From Candidatus Parcubacteria bacterium (GTDB taxonomy: Bacteria > Patescibacteria > Paceibacteria > UBA9973 > UBA918), in NCBI GenBank assembly GCA_021731405.1, contig JAKFXN010000002.1, forward strand, positions 22,882 to 86,881: DNA of 64,000 nucleotides, given 5' to 3'. Under the pieces are notes generated by a model. That model saw only the letters and a program-made list of their open reading frames with translations, made no database searches and was not told the origin of the DNA. Position 1 is the first letter of the stretch. Each line of letters opens with the position of its first letter. Made by a program: the position numbers and the translations under genes. This document shows, in pieces, positions 34,501 to 42,066 of this stretch.

Positions 34501-35084
34501 CCTCCGGTCCGCTTTCAGTGGAGGCTGATGCTGACGTAAAAAATGTTCCTATTACAGTGGTTGAAAAACCAGTACCAGCGACAGTAGATGTAACTGCTGA
34601 TAGCGGAAGGGTGTACAAAGAAGCGGTACCAACACCTGTTCCAAAACCGGTTGAGCTAGTGGCTCCACGACCGTACTCTCTAAATGGACAGTTCGCTGAT
34701 ACGCCTGCTTACAAAGAGTACCTGCAAAAAGTTTTTGGTACAGCGAAACTTATGGAGCGCGCTGTTGAAACCGCAGCTACCAACTTTGATAAGACTACCT
34801 ACGACATTTTTGAAAGCTTTGGTACTTACTACGAAAGCCCGTATCGTTTTCTTGGGGACATGACACTCCAGCAGGTAACGGAGTTTGAGACTCAGCCAAA
34901 TGATCAAATCAGAGCTTTTTTGAATGATAATAAAATCAAGTACGAAACGTATTTGGCTTGGTTAGATAAAATAGATGAGATGGCTAAGGCTTTACCAAAT
35001 CAAAGTGAGACCAGAGTGTCAGATCTCTTTACTCGGTATGTTGCGGAAACACAGTCATTGCGTCCTAATTCATTGTTAAAATAA
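31563..35084 (+). CDS. large LysM-containing membrane protein
   Basis: The 1173-residue protein has a long acidic helical N-terminal half (about 1-560), a glycine-zipper hydrophobic hairpin (about 580-640; GIVGGLSGGAGFVLAGAG), a second hydrophobic stretch (about 682-702), and a C-terminal exterior half with a LysM repeat at about 890-955 (TYVVQKGDTLSEITEKRF). LysM binds peptidoglycan or chitin-like glycans. The layout suggests a wall-spanning scaffold with a cytoplasmic part that could contact the neighbouring ATPase. TATACT ends 12 nt before the ATG inside the previous gene, so it may have its own promoter too. I recognise no named family. Confidence 0.8.
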   Translation: MSSERPTTTNTLETGQIIRIFEQTQSLKLTHEAEHSVMQSAADKLKEEGVFNTHKELFVAAWGLHEQITRGLNELIVAEKNKTLSPYHVRLLRDVENTDIEFAAIKNEVIKILTTLGYEEQEVPENQTALESEAPAATNEVAIEVGASSEPEMSEVALATEVQENNPSEIAKLTELYRLADISAFRINPSENRIQYKTFDVIESDIQGVLTNAGFNSGMVLVFMNEAVNRLKHEINELLQRQAAESNSDEKQRLRAIVTEKYQEILTAVAGFMLTEKVDEAEGLVDSELPTEGLDNLDDAIESTLQEFATLEQSGLYTDNDTAFKKAAVAAGRLQSYTETDEVRASHDKERYLRKLQAALAEIKGQTEDNVPEVILTDTTAPEIAMEVAERAILDEAVAEPVVVTPEFANLEPVEEVSLKNPGVLSVEEVAGKKKHEALFEVKSEYKEKQQAYKEALADFYEEQKSNATIQSQIGAGFRKITGLGLSPELPPAILALQNEYKQLRAVYAESLNQALIERSQREGNREHSLASDGAKIAFGKKFILKPNQEIVALQETAILSPEVKERLGRVMELMAKHKWAARIGIVAAAGIVGGLSGGAGFVLAGAGAASFQASKMALSAVAGAGAGYGANRLTQGGVDKASANFDTTSKGFTLADLDAFETELISAESNLRSAKTRQKVATIGAAVLAGGTTGYSLASVDVDSFLPGNREGLSKEAVDRIVADEIAASGVVDSNNPTADSSPVSTEQKVEAIPEIPGFKIETFTIPYYGFSSGGETFETVIANTKIEGAFSTGPLPEANRLELIKEIKLSMDGSLYAHPSIPEGKLEAEVLSKVQAKFADAPWYREAGITKINIGHMYNQEYTMPGLEPVEVSEKIITGASQEKIGSTYVVQKGDTLSEITEKRFAEQLKDIPANKRGVLLDELFRNIQADADLRGSLGIRSGDVDLIYPNEKLNLDGVEAELTRLVEREQILENFRTSGPLSVEADADVKNVPITVVEKPVPATVDVTADSGRVYKEAVPTPVPKPVELVAPRPYSLNGQFADTPAYKEYLQKVFGTAKLMERAVETAATNFDKTTYDIFESFGTYYESPYRFLGDMTLQQVTEFETQPNDQIRAFLNDNKIKYETYLAWLDKIDEMAKALPNQSETRVSDLFTRYVAETQSLRPNSLLK

Positions 35085-35085
35085 T

Positions 35086-35385
35086 ATGACAAACTTAACA
35101 GCTACAAAAAATACTTCTGATCTATCTTCTCTTTTTATCTTCGATAATTTTGAAGGAGAGGAGCAGCAGGCATTTCTAGAAGAAGTAGGTACTTTGATTT
35201 TCCAGAGCGCTTTAATGCAGCATTTGTCTGTAGTTTCTGATATCGAAGCTGAACGATTTGAAAGATTTGTCGAAAGCCACATCGACACGGAAACATTTGT
35301 TGATGTGTTATGTTTGGAATTTCCGCAGTTTGAAAAAGTCTTGACCTCCGAGATGCGTGCGTTCAATTCAGAAATGAAATTATAA
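35086..35385 (+). CDS. small acidic protein, unknown
   Basis: The 99-residue protein is predicted helical and acidic (EGEEQQAFLEEVG, later ERFERFVESHIDTE). No family is recognised. Its ATG overlaps closely with the stop of the LysM-protein gene (1-nt gap), so it is part of the same operon and probably coupled in translation. A role with the ATPase/LysM pair is inferred from position only. Confidence 0.7.
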   Translation: MTNLTATKNTSDLSSLFIFDNFEGEEQQAFLEEVGTLIFQSALMQHLSVVSDIEAERFERFVESHIDTETFVDVLCLEFPQFEKVLTSEMRAFNSEMKL

Positions 35386-35452
35386 ATTAATACACAGCTG
35401 TTCTTGCAATCATGCTGTGTTCAAATGGAGAGAGTGGTATGATAAATGAGTT

Positions 35453-36835
35453 ATGGACCAAGGAAGTTCTTTAAATAATTCTTTTGATTTTAATTCGCAA
35501 GCCGGAGTCATGTCGCTCTTGGCTTCTATTCGTGCAAGCACGCTTTCTCCAGCCGAAAAAAACGAGCTGCGAGATTTAGTATTTTTATATACCAATGGTG
35601 GGGGAGATGTATCGGTGCGTATTGCACTTGAACAAAAACTTGTTGCTCACAAAATAACTCAAGGGCCAGCGAAGCAAGCTTCAGCCCCTGCTCCAGTTTT
35701 GCCTTTTGGTAGTTCTCGTCCTGCACCAGTGTTTAAGATGCCAGTAGCTAGTTCAACACCCGCTCCAGCAGCTGCACCTGTTGCTCCAGCACCGGTGGTG
35801 GCGCCAGCCCCAGCGCCTGTTGTAGAAGCTGCACCTGTAGTTGCTGTACCAACTCCAACTCCTGCACCTGAGCCAGTAGCAGTTGTTCCTGCACCCGTCG
35901 CACCAGCTCCCGTTGCAGCCCCAGCCCCAGTTGCTATGCAGGTGCCAGTAACCAGTGGCGCAAATACCAATTATCTAGACAGAATCCGAGAAATTAAAAC
36001 CGCTGTAAACAGTAAGGTTGGGAATCCCGTTAATTTGGTTGATATCAACAATGAAGTTGGTCGCGAGTACATGAACGCGCTGCTTGAAGCGATGAAGAGA
36101 CTGAGTGGTGGAGCAGGTGGACAGATAGAGCTGGCGATGCAAAGACTCGAAACAGCGTATCAAGCAGTTGAAGTGGCTGTAGCAGCACATACACAAGCAG
36201 CTCCCGTGGCAGCGCCAGAACCAACCCCTGTAGCACCAGCTCCTGCACCTGAGCCGGTAGCGATACCAACGCCAATAGTACATACACCTGCTCCAGAAGT
36301 GGTAATAGCCACACCTGACATGCCAGTAGATTTGGTTGCTATTGCACAAGGTCCTAGTGGATTTGATGTGGCAAGTGTTCCTCCTGAAGCACCTATTGTA
36401 GTACCAGTTGCAGCGCCTTCATTTGCTTCAATTGCCACTGAGAAAAAAATACTCACTCCACAAGACTTACCAGCAGCTGCTTCTATTTCAACCAGTGCGT
36501 CTGGTGACCCATATCGAACAAAAGAAATAGATGACGGTCTAGAACAACTGCTTTCAGACTGGGTACTCTTCAAGAAAAGTGGTCTTTTTGGTACTGGTCC
36601 AAAGGGTCGTGAGCACCCACTCTTCAAGAAGATTGCCGACTTACAGATACCACTTCTTCTAGCTGGTCGTTTTGAAGGCTCGACACAAGAAATCAAACAA
36701 AGTATTACTGATTACATGAATGGTTGGCGCTACGAGCAGGGTATTATCTACGAGCAAGGTGAGACTTTCGAGCATTATCTAAGACGTGTTATTAAGCAAA
36801 TTCTCGATTTGCAAAAAAAACGCAGACCAGCATAA
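35453..36835 (+). CDS. Pro/Ala-rich modular protein, unknown
   Basis: The 460-residue protein has a short helical start (about 1-65), a Pro-Ala-Val linker (about 75-165), a helical domain (about 168-238), a second Pro-Ala linker (about 245-345), and a C-terminal domain (about 350-460) rich in aromatic and charged residues. It has no signal peptide or membrane span, so the flexible linkers are probably cytoplasmic and join three folded parts. TATGAT at 35438-35443 gives a near-leaderless start. It stands between the ATPase/LysM genes and the delta'-like gene. Confidence 0.72.
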   Translation: MDQGSSLNNSFDFNSQAGVMSLLASIRASTLSPAEKNELRDLVFLYTNGGGDVSVRIALEQKLVAHKITQGPAKQASAPAPVLPFGSSRPAPVFKMPVASSTPAPAAAPVAPAPVVAPAPAPVVEAAPVVAVPTPTPAPEPVAVVPAPVAPAPVAAPAPVAMQVPVTSGANTNYLDRIREIKTAVNSKVGNPVNLVDINNEVGREYMNALLEAMKRLSGGAGGQIELAMQRLETAYQAVEVAVAAHTQAAPVAAPEPTPVAPAPAPEPVAIPTPIVHTPAPEVVIATPDMPVDLVAIAQGPSGFDVASVPPEAPIVVPVAAPSFASIATEKKILTPQDLPAAASISTSASGDPYRTKEIDDGLEQLLSDWVLFKKSGLFGTGPKGREHPLFKKIADLQIPLLLAGRFEGSTQEIKQSITDYMNGWRYEQGIIYEQGETFEHYLRRVIKQILDLQKKRRPA

Positions 36836-36842
36836 TGGAGTA

Positions 36843-37463
36843 ATGCTTACGCACCACGCGTTTATCTGTCGCACTCCTGTATTTACAGATACTCATATAA
36901 GAGACATACGCGCCTCTTTTCCCTTAAGTGCTGAGACCGAGTACGTCACCCTTGAAGCTTTCGGTATCGATGATGTTCGTACCTTAACCGAAAAAGCTTT
37001 TGTGCGACCAAAGGAAGGGAAGCAATTGCTTTTGGTTGTAGGATTAAAGACGATTACGGTTGAGTCGCAACAAGCTCTCTTAAAAATTCTAGAAGAACCG
37101 CCTTCTTCCACCACTTTTTTATTTATTGTTCCAAAAACACTCTTTCTGCTTCCGACGCTCCTCTCTCGCTTTCATGAGTATGAGTACCCAACAGAAGTGG
37201 TAGAGAAACCAAATCAAAGTTTTCTAAACTTCAAAAGCCTTTCGCCCGCTGATAGAATTGTGCTCATTACCGAAAAAATGGCTGCTAAGGATACGAATTG
37301 GGTTGAGGAGATTAAAATTGGTCTACAGAGCCTGCTTCAAGAACCAAAAAGTGGAGCGAAGCTACAGAATGTTGCCACTCTCTACTTTGTAGCAGAGCAT
37401 TTACAAACCCGTGGTGCTGCCAATAAGATGCTCCTTGAAGAACTAGCTTTATCGCTCACCTAG
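36843..37463 (+). CDS. DNA polymerase III delta'-like protein, reduced
   Basis: From ATG 36843 the protein has 206 residues, well under the roughly 330 of HolB. The AAA+ clamp-loader segment LLLVVGLKTITVESQQALLKILEEPPSSTTFLFI matches delta'/DnaX (usual QNALLKTLEEPP), but the P-loop region and zinc module before it are missing. Delta' is not an ATPase in most bacteria, so the loss need not abolish clamp-loader function. The start at 36843 is chosen because upstream in-frame codons lie inside the previous gene. Confidence 0.75.
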   Translation: MLTHHAFICRTPVFTDTHIRDIRASFPLSAETEYVTLEAFGIDDVRTLTEKAFVRPKEGKQLLLVVGLKTITVESQQALLKILEEPPSSTTFLFIVPKTLFLLPTLLSRFHEYEYPTEVVEKPNQSFLNFKSLSPADRIVLITEKMAAKDTNWVEEIKIGLQSLLQEPKSGAKLQNVATLYFVAEHLQTRGAANKMLLEELALSLT

Positions 37464-37486
37464 CTAGCCTCAAAGCCATAAAGTGG

Positions 37487-37496
37487 TACACTATAG
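37487..37496 (+). promoter_or_regulatory. -10 element before frr
   Basis: The string ggtacactatag contains TACACT at 37487-37492 and repeats the ggtacactat motif seen before the DUF2061 gene. No good -35 is visible, so an extended -10 may suffice. Confidence 0.4.
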
Positions 37497-37522
37497 AAAA
37501 TTGTAAAGTTTTAATGATTTGT

Positions 37523-38065
37523 ATGAGTATTGAAATAAATAAACGTTTGGACGAAGTAATTGAGTGGTTACAAAAAGAATATGCCGGTATCCGGACAGGG
37601 CAAGCAAACCCAAGTTTGCTTGATTCAGTAAAAGTTGAGACATATGGAACTTACTTACCAATTCAGCAAATTGGTTCTGTGAGCGGGGAAGACGCGCGAA
37701 CACTTAGAGTTTCTTTGTGGGATAGTAGTCAGGTACCAGCGCTTGAGCGGGCTATTCGTGAAGCTGATCTCGGTGTATCGGTCGTGTCTGATTCTTCTGG
37801 TCTTCGGGTTATCTTTCCAGAGCTCACCAGTGAGCGTCGCGCGCAGCTCATGAAGCTGGCCAAGAGCAAACTTGAAGACGCTCGCATATCAGTGCGTGGC
37901 GTGCGTGACGACGAAATGAAAGAACTCGATCGAAGTTTTAAAGCCAAAGAAATGGGCGAAGATGATATGTTCGCCAAAAAAGAAAAAATTCAGAAGAGTG
38001 TAGAGGAAACAAATAACAAACTCGAATCAATGTTTATACATAAAGAACGCGAGCTTCAAAAATAA
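37523..38065 (+). CDS. frr: ribosome recycling factor
   Basis: From ATG 37523 the product has 180 residues, normal for RRF. Family landmarks are YAGIRTGQANPSLLDSVKVE near residues 17-36, the beta segment around TYLPIQQIGSVSGEDARTL, and the C-terminal helix KKEKIQKSVEETNNKLE. With EF-G it splits post-termination ribosomes. An ATG three codons upstream (37514) is possible, but residues MSIEINKR fit the family start. It is followed 3 nt later by rseP. Confidence 0.95.
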   Translation: MSIEINKRLDEVIEWLQKEYAGIRTGQANPSLLDSVKVETYGTYLPIQQIGSVSGEDARTLRVSLWDSSQVPALERAIREADLGVSVVSDSSGLRVIFPELTSERRAQLMKLAKSKLEDARISVRGVRDDEMKELDRSFKAKEMGEDDMFAKKEKIQKSVEETNNKLESMFIHKERELQK

Positions 38066-38068
38066 TTC

Positions 38069-39160
38069 ATGTCAGTCATTATCTTTTTTCTTGTCCTATT
38101 TGTTCTCATATTAGTCCATGAGTGGGGGCATTTCATTGCTGCTAAGAAAACGGGAATGCGCGTTGATGAATTTGGTATTGGATTTCCACCAAAACTCTTT
38201 GGTGTAAAAAAGGGAGAGACAGAATACACACTGAACAGCTTGCCGATTGGTGGTTTTGTGAGAATTTATGGTGAAAATCCAGAGTCTGTTGATGGACATG
38301 ATTCAGATATTGCGCGAGCATTTGGTTCTCGTCCGAAGTGGGCGCAGGCAGTTGTGCTCGTGGCTGGTGTCACTATGAACGTCATTTTTGCGTGGCTGCT
38401 TTTCTTCGGAACAGCAATACTTGGTATTCCAACAGCGGTAGAGGAATCAGGAGCTTCTTCTGAAGCAGTCTTGTATATCTCGGGAGTACTTCCAAATGGT
38501 CCATTGCAAAATCTGATTAAACCTGGTTCACAGATACTGAGTCTAGAGAGTAATGGTCAAGAATTGGTAAATCCAAAACCGACGACCTTTAGTCAGTTTA
38601 TACAAAATAACGCAGATAACGACGTAGTCATTACCTATCGGTATGGATCAGAAGAGGCTTCACTTACTGTGCGCCCAGCAGTTGGTCTTATTCCAGACGA
38701 TGCAAACAAAGCAGCGGTTGGCGTTTCCCTGGCTATGGTAGAGACGCAGTCAGCGGGTTTTCTTGAAGCCATCATGTCTGCTTCAAGTCAGACATACAAC
38801 GGTCTTGTAGCTATCACTACTGGTCTCTTTACACTGCTTGGTCAGTCACTGACAGGCACCGCTGATTTTTCACAAGTGGCAGGACCTGTCGGTATTGTAG
38901 GGATGGTAGGTGATGCGGCTGATTTTGGTATCACCGCACTCCTTACATTTACTGCGATGATATCTCTTAACTTAGCTGTCATAAACATGCTCCCTGTACC
39001 AGCGCTTGATGGTGGACGATTGGTGTTTGTGGCTATTGAAGCAGTCACTCGTCGCCCGATCAATCCTGTTTGGACCGGCAGGGTAAACCTCATAGGCTTT
39101 GCCCTTCTTATGCTTCTCATGGTGGTAGTTACTTGGAACGACATAGCTCGTCTTCTCTAA
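38069..39160 (+). CDS. rseP: site-2 zinc metalloprotease (RseP family)
   Basis: The 363-residue membrane protease has the zinc motif HEWGH at residues 17-21, a central PDZ-like domain (about 130-215), and the third-ligand motif NMLPVPALDGG near 307-317. Four membrane segments are visible. RseP cleaves anti-sigma factors or signal peptide remnants inside the membrane. The substrate here is unknown. It is co-transcribed with frr, a pairing also seen in other bacteria, and ends at a strong terminator. Confidence 0.95.
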   Translation: MSVIIFFLVLFVLILVHEWGHFIAAKKTGMRVDEFGIGFPPKLFGVKKGETEYTLNSLPIGGFVRIYGENPESVDGHDSDIARAFGSRPKWAQAVVLVAGVTMNVIFAWLLFFGTAILGIPTAVEESGASSEAVLYISGVLPNGPLQNLIKPGSQILSLESNGQELVNPKPTTFSQFIQNNADNDVVITYRYGSEEASLTVRPAVGLIPDDANKAAVGVSLAMVETQSAGFLEAIMSASSQTYNGLVAITTGLFTLLGQSLTGTADFSQVAGPVGIVGMVGDAADFGITALLTFTAMISLNLAVINMLPVPALDGGRLVFVAIEAVTRRPINPVWTGRVNLIGFALLMLLMVVVTWNDIARLL

Positions 39161-39177
39161 CATTTCTTAAACTAGAC

Positions 39178-39207
39178 AAAAATCCTACTTAGCAGTAGGA
39201 TTTTTTT
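39178..39207 (+). terminator. terminator of the frr-rseP operon
   Basis: The stem aaaaatcctact/agtaggattttt has a short loop and a seven-T tail. Confidence 0.9.
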
Positions 39208-39241
39208 GTACCGCAGTGCGGGTGTTCTTTGGGAGAAAATC

Positions 39242-39565
39242 ATGAAAGTGCATAACCTGCGAAAAGCAGCGGTTTTGGTTGTGATTTATGGCAACGGACG
39301 GGCTGGTATCGTTAAGATGGTGATGAGAGATACCCCCGAAGAATTGTTTGGTCCAGCTTTCATGAAAGGTCCAGACGGCAAGGATATTTATATGACCGTG
39401 CTGGGGGAAATTTTTGTGGCAGATCTGGGTGCTTCAAATGCAGAAAACCTCATCTGTGTAGACCATGCGCCAGTTTCCAAGAATTGGATTGGAGCAGATG
39501 GAGTGAGCTATCGATTGGTGGCGTGTGACTATCGGTACCGACCACCCGAGCGCCAGTCGCGTTAA
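39242..39565 (+). CDS. 107-residue protein of unknown function with SD
   Basis: The start ATG 39242 is supported by gggag 6 nt upstream. The protein is a mixed alpha/beta sequence without membrane span or known motif. Base and codon use is more GC-rich than the adjoining rseP and proS. It sits alone between two strong terminators, which with the SD places it in the accessory SD-led group. Confidence 0.65.
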   Translation: MKVHNLRKAAVLVVIYGNGRAGIVKMVMRDTPEELFGPAFMKGPDGKDIYMTVLGEIFVADLGASNAENLICVDHAPVSKNWIGADGVSYRLVACDYRYRPPERQSR

Positions 39566-39592
39566 ATTTGACCAATGTTACAAGAACCTCAT

Positions 39593-39614
39593 AAACAGGC
39601 CTGCGGGCCTGTTT
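39593..39614 (+). terminator. terminator of the 107-residue gene
   Basis: The stem aaacaggcc/gggcctgttt has a 3-nt loop and a T-rich tail. Confidence 0.85.
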
Positions 39615-39618
39615 TCTT

Positions 39619-39647
39619 TTGACCCTTACAACTTTTGACGCTACAAT
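39619..39647 (+). promoter_or_regulatory. promoter of proS
   Basis: TTGACC and TACAAT are separated by exactly 17 nt, 64 nt before the proS ATG. The -35 begins just after the preceding terminator. Confidence 0.7.
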
Positions 39648-39711
39648 GAAAACATTATTTCCTTGGGGAGTTTAGTTTTAGCACTCGTTTCAATTTCAGA
39701 GATTCATCAAT

Positions 39712-40977
39712 ATGCGTCAATCAAACTTATTTACAAAGACACGAAAAGAAGCTCCGGCTGATGAGGTGGCAAAAAATGCCCAACTTCTTATCCGTGCTGG
39801 ATACATTTATAAAAACATGGCCGGTGCGTATACCTTTTTGCCGCTCGGTTTGCGGGTGATTGAGAAGATTAACGCCATCATCCGAGAAGAGATGAATGCT
39901 ATTGGCGGACAAGAAATGGTTATGCCGTCACTACAGGACAGTGCGCTCTGGGAAGCATCAGACCGCTGGAGTGATGAGAATGTTGATGTCTGGTTTAAGA
40001 GTGAGCTCAAGGCAGGTGGAGTGGTCGGGTTTGGTTGGACACACGAAGAAGTCATCACCGACCTAATGCGTCAGTTTATTTCTTCATACAAAGACCTACC
40101 AAAGTTCCCATACCAAATTCAGAAGAAGTTCCGAAACGAAATGCGTGCCAAAAGCGGTATTATGCGCACTCGGGAGTTTGATATGAAAGACCTGTATTCT
40201 TTCTCAGCTACGCAAGAGCAGCACGACGCTTTTTATAACGCGTGTAGTGAGGCCTACATGAAGATTTTTAATCGTCTTGGGATTGGCTCTCAAACCTACA
40301 AAACGTTTGCTTCAGGCGGCGCCTTTTCAAAGTTTAGCCACGAGTTCCAAACACTGGCTGAAGCCGGTGAAGATGTGGTGTATGTTAATGAAGCCAAGGG
40401 TGTGGCAGTAAATGAAGAAGTGGTAAAAGAAGCTGACCTGTCTGAACTTGGAGTAAGTGAGTCTGAGCTCACTAAAAGAAAAAGTATTGAAGTTGGAAAC
40501 ATCTTTTCTTTGGGGACTAAGTTTTCCGAAGCTCTCGACTTGCACTTTACCGATGAGGACGGGATTGAAAAACCAGTTATCATGGGCTCATATGGTATCG
40601 GACCAGCCCGTTCAATGGGTACTATTGTTGATTTGCTTTCAGACGAAAAGGGAATTGTGTGGCCAGAGAGTGTGGCGCCATTTAAGGTCCACTTAGTAGG
40701 ACTCAACCTTGAAGATGCTGCTACTCGTGACTGGGTAGATGGTATTTACGCTAGTCTGCAGGAAAACGGTATCGATGTGTTATATGACGACCGAGAAGCA
40801 CGGGCTGGAGAAAAGTTTGCCGATAGTGACTTGATTGGTATTCCGTATCGGGTAGTAGCGAGTAAAAAGGCTAAAGAAGAGGGTACTTTTGAAGTGGTGA
40901 AACGGGCAAATGGTGAAGTTCGCCGTCTCACAGAGCAAGAATTGTACGGTGATTTTGATAGTAACGAGGATACGTAG
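39712..40977 (+). CDS. proS: prolyl-tRNA synthetase, compact form without editing insertion
   Basis: The 421-residue class II synthetase has motif 1 (LGLRVIEKINAIIREEM), motif 2 (KFRNEMRAKSGIMRTREFDMKD) and motif 3 (GSYGIGPARSMG). The large INS editing domain between motifs 2 and 3 of the usual 570-residue bacterial enzyme is absent: only about 120 residues separate them. It should therefore lack post-transfer removal of Ala-tRNA-Pro unless a free-standing editor exists. The anticodon-binding domain follows from about residue 315. Confidence 0.95.
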   Translation: MRQSNLFTKTRKEAPADEVAKNAQLLIRAGYIYKNMAGAYTFLPLGLRVIEKINAIIREEMNAIGGQEMVMPSLQDSALWEASDRWSDENVDVWFKSELKAGGVVGFGWTHEEVITDLMRQFISSYKDLPKFPYQIQKKFRNEMRAKSGIMRTREFDMKDLYSFSATQEQHDAFYNACSEAYMKIFNRLGIGSQTYKTFASGGAFSKFSHEFQTLAEAGEDVVYVNEAKGVAVNEEVVKEADLSELGVSESELTKRKSIEVGNIFSLGTKFSEALDLHFTDEDGIEKPVIMGSYGIGPARSMGTIVDLLSDEKGIVWPESVAPFKVHLVGLNLEDAATRDWVDGIYASLQENGIDVLYDDREARAGEKFADSDLIGIPYRVVASKKAKEEGTFEVVKRANGEVRRLTEQELYGDFDSNEDT

Positions 40978-40983
40978 TACAAT
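40955..40983 (+). promoter_or_regulatory. promoter of mreBCD-mrdA inside the proS 3' end
   Basis: TTGATA and TACAAT are 17 nt apart, and the -10 ends 9 nt before ATG 40993. The mreB message would be leaderless or nearly so. Confidence 0.65.
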
Positions 40984-40992
40984 TTGCGTTCA

Positions 40993-42066
40993 ATGAGTTT
41001 TGTTTCTGCTTACTTAAATAAAGTATTATCAGCCGTATCAACTGATATTGCTATTGATCTTGGTACTGCCAATACGCTGGTGTATGTAAAAGGAAAGGGA
41101 ATTGTCCTTAATGAACCTACTATTGTAGCTATCAATAAAAAGACTGGGCAACTTGTGGCGGTAGGGCAGGAGGCAAAGACGATGCAAGGTCGTACTCCTC
41201 AGCATATCGAGGTGGTTCGTCCACTCGTAGATGGAGTCATTTCAGACTTTGAAGTGACTGAAGAGATGCTTGCGTATCTCATAAACAAAGTGCACGGTGA
41301 TATGCGTACATTTGTGGCGCCACGAATACTGATTGGCGTACCGTCAGGTATTACCAATGTTGAGATGCGTGCAGCTCGCGACGCCGCCAAAAACGCCGGA
41401 GCTCGTGATGTTTTTTTAATTGAAGAACCAATGGCAGCAGCTATTGGAGCGAAGCTACCAATCGGAAAAGCGGTTGGCAACATGATTATTGATATTGGCG
41501 GCGGTACTACTGACATAGCAGTCATTTCACTCTCTGGTATTGTCGTGGCCAAAAACCTACGCGTAGCTGGGGATCATCTCAATGCCTCAATCACTTCTTA
41601 TGTGCGTGACCAGTTTAAAATCTATGTCGGAGAAAAAACAGCCGAAGAAGCAAAAATAGCTTTAGCCTCGGCCAAACAAGAGAGCAGTGGTAACGAAATG
41701 GTGATTCGTGGTCGAGATGTGATGACTGGGTTACCGCGAGAAGTAATTATTACTGCTCGCGATATTCACGACGCAATTGCTAATCAGGTAGATATCATTG
41801 TGGAAGCAACACGCGCGGTGCTTGAAAAAACTCCTCCAGAAGTCATGTCAGATATTATGCAGCGTGGCGTACATCTCTCTGGAGGGGGCGCATTAATTCC
41901 CGGCCTAGCTTCATTCCTTGAAGAGAGCCTGCAGGTACCCGTGATTGTGGTCCCAGATCCACTTCGTGCTGTAGTTCGAGGAGCGGGAATCGTAATTGAA
42001 AATCTAGATTTATATGAAGAGGTACTCATCGACAACGAAGGCGAACTATCACCACACCTCGCGTAA
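40993..42066 (+). CDS. mreB: rod-shape protein MreB (paralog 2)
   Basis: From ATG 40993 the product has 357 residues. It has the full MreB set: IAIDLGTANTLVYVKGKGIVLNEP, DIGGGTTDIAVISLSGIVV, IGVPSGITNVEMRA and HLSGGGALIPGLASFLEE. The N-terminal stretch SFVSAYLNKVLSAVS could be an amphipathic membrane helix. It heads the mreB-mreC-mreD-mrdA cluster and overlaps mreC by 53 nt. It is probably the main elongasome filament, next to the separate copy at 27687. Confidence 0.97.
   Translation: MSFVSAYLNKVLSAVSTDIAIDLGTANTLVYVKGKGIVLNEPTIVAINKKTGQLVAVGQEAKTMQGRTPQHIEVVRPLVDGVISDFEVTEEMLAYLINKVHGDMRTFVAPRILIGVPSGITNVEMRAARDAAKNAGARDVFLIEEPMAAAIGAKLPIGKAVGNMIIDIGGGTTDIAVISLSGIVVAKNLRVAGDHLNASITSYVRDQFKIYVGEKTAEEAKIALASAKQESSGNEMVIRGRDVMTGLPREVIITARDIHDAIANQVDIIVEATRAVLEKTPPEVMSDIMQRGVHLSGGGALIPGLASFLEESLQVPVIVVPDPLRAVVRGAGIVIENLDLYEEVLIDNEGELSPHLA

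Noticed and set aside
35659..36696. Several long open frames opposite the Pro/Ala-rich gene
   Set aside because: They are composed of Gly/Ala/Thr repeats expected from the complement of Pro/Ala codons, and have no start signals or family match.
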